Positions 61,461 through 64,000 of a stretch of DNA of 64,000 nt are shown in pieces. Every line of letters begins with the position of its first letter. Within the stretch, counting starts at the first letter, position 1. The stretch is taken from NCBI RefSeq assembly GCF_047675955.1, contig NC_132929.1, forward strand, positions 31,798,421 through 31,862,420. The letters are read 5' to 3'. Origin of the DNA: Chlorocebus sabaeus. Its lineage: Eukaryota; Chordata; Mammalia; Primates; Cercopithecidae. The notes below the pieces were generated by a model that was not told the origin of the DNA, ran no database searches, and worked only from the letters and a program-made list of their open reading frames with translations. Both the position numbers and the translations under genes were made by a program.

Positions 61461-62906
61461 TTCTTCTAGATTTTCTAGTTTATTTGGTGGAGGTGTTTGT
61501 AGTATTCTCTGATGGTAGTTTGTATTTCTGTGGGATCCATGGTGATATCCCCTTTATCATTTTTTATTGCATATATTTGATCGTTCTCTTGTCTTCTTCA
61601 TTAGTCTTGCTAGCGGTCTATCAACTTTGTTGATCTTTTCAAAACACCAGCTCCTGGATTCATTGATTTTTTGAAGGGTTTTTTGGTGTCTCTATCTCCT
61701 GCAGTTCTGCTTTGATGTTAGTTATTTCTTGCCTTCTCCTAACTTTTAAATTTGTTTGCTCTTGCTTCTCTAGTTCTTTTAATTGTGATGTTAGGGTGTC
61801 AATTTTAGATCTTTCTTGCTTTCTCTTGTGGGCATTTAGTGCTATAAGTTTCCCTCTACACACTGCTTTAAATGTATCCCAGAGATGCTGGTACATCATG
61901 CCTTTGTTCTCATTGGTTTCAAAGAACGTCTTTATTTCTGCCTTCATTTTGTTATGTACCCAGTAGTCATTCAGGAGCAGGTTTTTCAGTTTCCATGGAG
62001 TTGTGCAGTTCTGTGTGAGTTTCTTAATCTTGAGTTCTAATTTGATTGCACTGTGGTCTGAGAGACAGTTTGTTACAATTTCTGTTCTTTTACATTTGCT
62101 GAGGAATGCTTTACTTCCAACTATGTGGTCAATTTTGGAATAAGTGTGATGTGGTGCTGAGAAGAATGTATATTCTGTTGATTAAAGGTAGAGAGTTCTG
62201 TAGCTGTCTATTAGGTCTGCTTCGTGCAGAGCTGAGTTCAAGTCCTGGATATCCTTGTTATCTTCTGTCTCGTTGATCTAATATTGACGGTGGGGTGTTA
62301 AAGTCTCCCATTATTATTGTGTGGGAGTCTAAGTCTCTTTATAGGTCTCTTAGGACTTGCTTTATGAATCTGGGTGCTCCTGTATTGGGCGCATATATAT
62401 TCGGGATAGTTAGCTCTTCTTCTTGAATTGATCCCTTAACCATTATGTAATGGCCTTCCTTGTCTCTTTTGATCTTTGTTGGTTTAAAGTCTGTTTTATC
62501 AGAGACTAAGATTGCAACCCCTGCTTGTTTTTGTTTTCCATTTGCTTGGTAGATCTTCCTCCATCCCTTTATTTTGACACTATCTGTGTCTCTGCACATG
62601 AGATGGGTCTCCTGAATACAGCACACTGGTGGGTCTTGACTCTATCCAATTTGCCAGTCTGTGTCTTTTAATTGGGGGCATTTAGCCCATTTACATTTAA
62701 GGTTAATATTGTTATGTGTGAATTTGATCCTGTCATTATGATGTTAGCTGGTTATTTTGCTCGTTAGTTGATGCAGTTTCTTCCTAGCATTGATGGTGTT
62801 CACAATTTGACACGTTTTTGCAGTGGCTGGTGCCAGTTGTTCCTTTCCATGTTTAGTGCTTCCTTCAGGAGCTCTTGTAAGGCAGGCCTGGTGGTGACAA
62901 AATATC

Positions 62907-63443
62907 TCAGCATTTGCTTGTCGTAAAGGATTTTATTTCTCCTTCACTTATGAAACTTAGTGTGGCTGGATATGAAATTCTGGGTTGAAAATTCTTTTCT
63001 GTAAGAATGTAGAATATTGGCCCCCACTCTCTTCTGGCTTGTAGAGTTTCTGCCAAGAGATCCGCCGTTAGTCTGATGGGCTTCCCTTTGTGGGTAACCT
63101 GATCTTTCTCTCTGGCTGCCCTTAACATTTTTCCCTTCATTTTAACCTTGGTGAATCTGAAAGTTATGTGTCTTGGAGTTGCTCTTCTAGAGGAGTATCT
63201 TTGCGGTGTTCTCTGTATTTCCTGGATTTGAATGTTGACCTGCCTTACTAGATTGTGGAAGTTGTCCTGGATAATATCCTGAAGAGTGTTTTCCAGCTTG
63301 GTTCCATTCTCCCCATCACTTTCAGGTAAGCCAATCAAATGTAGATTTGGTCTTTTCACATAGTCCCATATTTCTTGGAGGCTTTGTTCATTTCTTTTTA
63401 CTCTTTTTTCTCTAAAGTTCTCTTTTCGCTTCATTTCATTCAT
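62907..63443 (-). pseudogene. L1 ORF1 fragment (C-terminal two thirds, truncated)
   Basis: 178 residues from MNEMKRKENFREKRVKRNEQ, covering the end of the coiled coil (RVKRNEQSLQEIWDYVKRPN), the RRM and most of the C-terminal domain. A premature stop after KSFTTSKC replaces the usual tail, and the N-terminus is missing by truncation. The intact protein is a trimeric RNA chaperone of the L1 particle; this copy cannot make it. Confidence 0.9.
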
Positions 63444-63535
63444 TTGATCTTCATACCCTTTCTTTTACTTGATCGAATCAGCTACTGAAGCTTGTGCATG
63501 TGTCACACAGTTCTCGTGCCATGGTTTTCAACTCA

Positions 63536-63650
63536 AGATGGGGTTTCATCATGTTGGTCAGGCTGGTCTCGAACTCGTGACCTCAGGTGATCAACCCACC
63601 TTGGCTTCCCAAAGTGCTGGGATAACAGGCATGAGTCACCGCACCTGGCT
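63536..63650 (-). mobile_element. Alu, right piece (head half of the split Alu)
   Basis: Completes the Alu begun at 58529; the first 12 bases are the duplicated target. Confidence 0.92.
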
Positions 63651-63911
63651 AATTTTCCTGTTTGTCTCCAGAAATGTTCCTACACTGAAGTCGTGTTTTC
63701 TGATATTAATATTGCAACACCAGTTTTCTTATGATTAGTGTTTGCATGGCATACGACTTTCTACCCTTTTATTTTGAACTATTTTTGTTTTGTCATTTAA
63801 AGTAAGTTTCTTGTAGACAGGATGTAGTCAGGTCTCTTTTTAATTATTAAAATTGAGAAAAAATTCACATAAAATTCACGATTTAAAACATTTTAAAAAT
63901 ATACAATTTAG

Positions 63912-64000
63912 GCCAGGCATGGTAGCTCACACCTGTAATGGAAGCCCTTTGAGATGCCGAGGCGGGCAGATCATGAGGTCAGGAGATTGAGACCATCCTG
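63912..64000 (+). mobile_element. Alu, cut by the window end
   Basis: Plus-strand Alu head GGCCAGGCATGGTAGCTCA through GAGACCATCCTG, inserted in an L1M 3' end (about 63846-63911). Confidence 0.93.

Larger units (their letters stand above)
58724..63535 (-). mobile_element. 4.8-kb primate L1, 5'-truncated in ORF1, inserted in an Alu
   Basis: Flanked by a perfect 12-bp target duplication AGATGGGGTTTC (58712-58723 and 63536-63547). Left end is the L1 3' UTR in antisense (AAGTTCTAGGGTACATGTGC), and it breaks off at the right inside ORF1, so promoter and ORF1 start are absent. The ORF1 remnant is open at 63443-62907 with its RNA-binding region (TPRHITFRFTKVKMKGKML). ORF2 is cut into pieces by stops: endonuclease part 62339-62626, reverse transcriptase 61095-61460 and 60769-61017 (with the KAFDKIQ motif), further down 59407-59790 and the Cys-rich end 58932-59345 (HCWWNCKLVQPLF, ending SLIGGN). 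It is a dead copy. Confidence 0.95.
55930..63845 (-). repeat. Old L1M copy, 3' UTR and ORF2, broken by two Alus and a young L1
   Basis: Begins at its 3' end ('CTTGAGGTACAACTTCCATAG', 'ATCATATAAGTGGAACCATATAATATG' type at 56170-56196, 'GTTTATCCATTCACCAGTTG') and continues antisense through 57562, 57863-58528 and, beyond the young L1, 63651-63845 ('TTAGTGTTTGCATGGCATACGAC', 'TTTCTTGTAGACAGGATGTAGTC'). Confidence 0.7.

Overview
This is vertebrate nuclear DNA from a primate, almost certainly human. It holds dense Alu elements (including young AluY-type copies), primate L1 elements, a THE1/MST-type MaLR provirus, ancient MIR/L2/Tigger/Charlie fossils, and one classical CpG island. There are no bacterial operons, CRISPR arrays, tRNA or rRNA genes.

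The only protein-coding exon I can name is on the minus strand at 35395-35555. It is the first coding exon of RFX7 (regulatory factor X7, human 15q21.3): 53 codons starting [10 protein letters not shown] and ending KIKNSI plus two bases of a split Cys codon, followed by a GTAAGAG splice donor. Everything from 35394 down to 1 is therefore RFX7 intron 1, transcribed right to left. Everything right of the CpG island (about 35280-36470) is upstream flank.

Intron 1 layout, left to right. 1-6355: three fragmented old L1M copies, with a MER2-like DNA transposon and an LTR-like repeat inside the third. 6356-8400: Alu monomer, MER2 split by an Alu, MIR. 8640-13110: a long minus-strand L1M carrying a younger L1 that itself carries an Alu. 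13.5-15.3 kb: L2, Alu, GT repeats. 15.3-18.0 kb: no repeat I recognise. 18.0-20.8 kb: L1M with an inverted junction and perfect hairpin, a Tigger fossil, an inverted Alu pair and a Charlie-type element. 21.6-25.8 kb: an old element interrupted in turn by an AluY, a 2.2-kb MaLR provirus with 5-bp target duplications, and an L1PA. 25.8-30.7 kb: mostly unique. 30.7-31.9 kb: a small Tigger-like element carrying three Alus. 31.95-35.2 kb: repeat-poor DNA, with a candidate cryptic RFX7 exon at 34962-35026.

The promoter block has a long pyrimidine-rich RFX7 leader (a 72-nt uninterrupted purine run on the plus strand), CCG repeats, GC and CCAAT boxes, and a possible divergent plus-strand first exon (ATG 35828, donor 35896). 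A second plus-strand donor lies at 36556. About 2.5 kb upstream of the promoter are two divergent CTCF-like motifs (38481-38527). From there to about 47 kb the DNA is mostly unique with MIR/L2 fragments, a GGAA repeat with an Alu, and an ERVL-type LTR. From 47 kb to the end it is nearly solid L1, mostly minus strand, with MER5A, a solo LTR split by an Alu, several Alus, and a 4.8-kb primate L1 that landed inside an Alu.

I see no new defence, biosynthetic or mobile system. The observations most worth following are promoter architecture (divergent exon, purine tract, CTCF pair), the in-frame cryptic exon, and the datable nested insertions. All family names come from recognition of consensus sequences, without a database search. 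Boundaries of old repeats are approximate; boundaries with stated target-site duplications are exact to a few bases.
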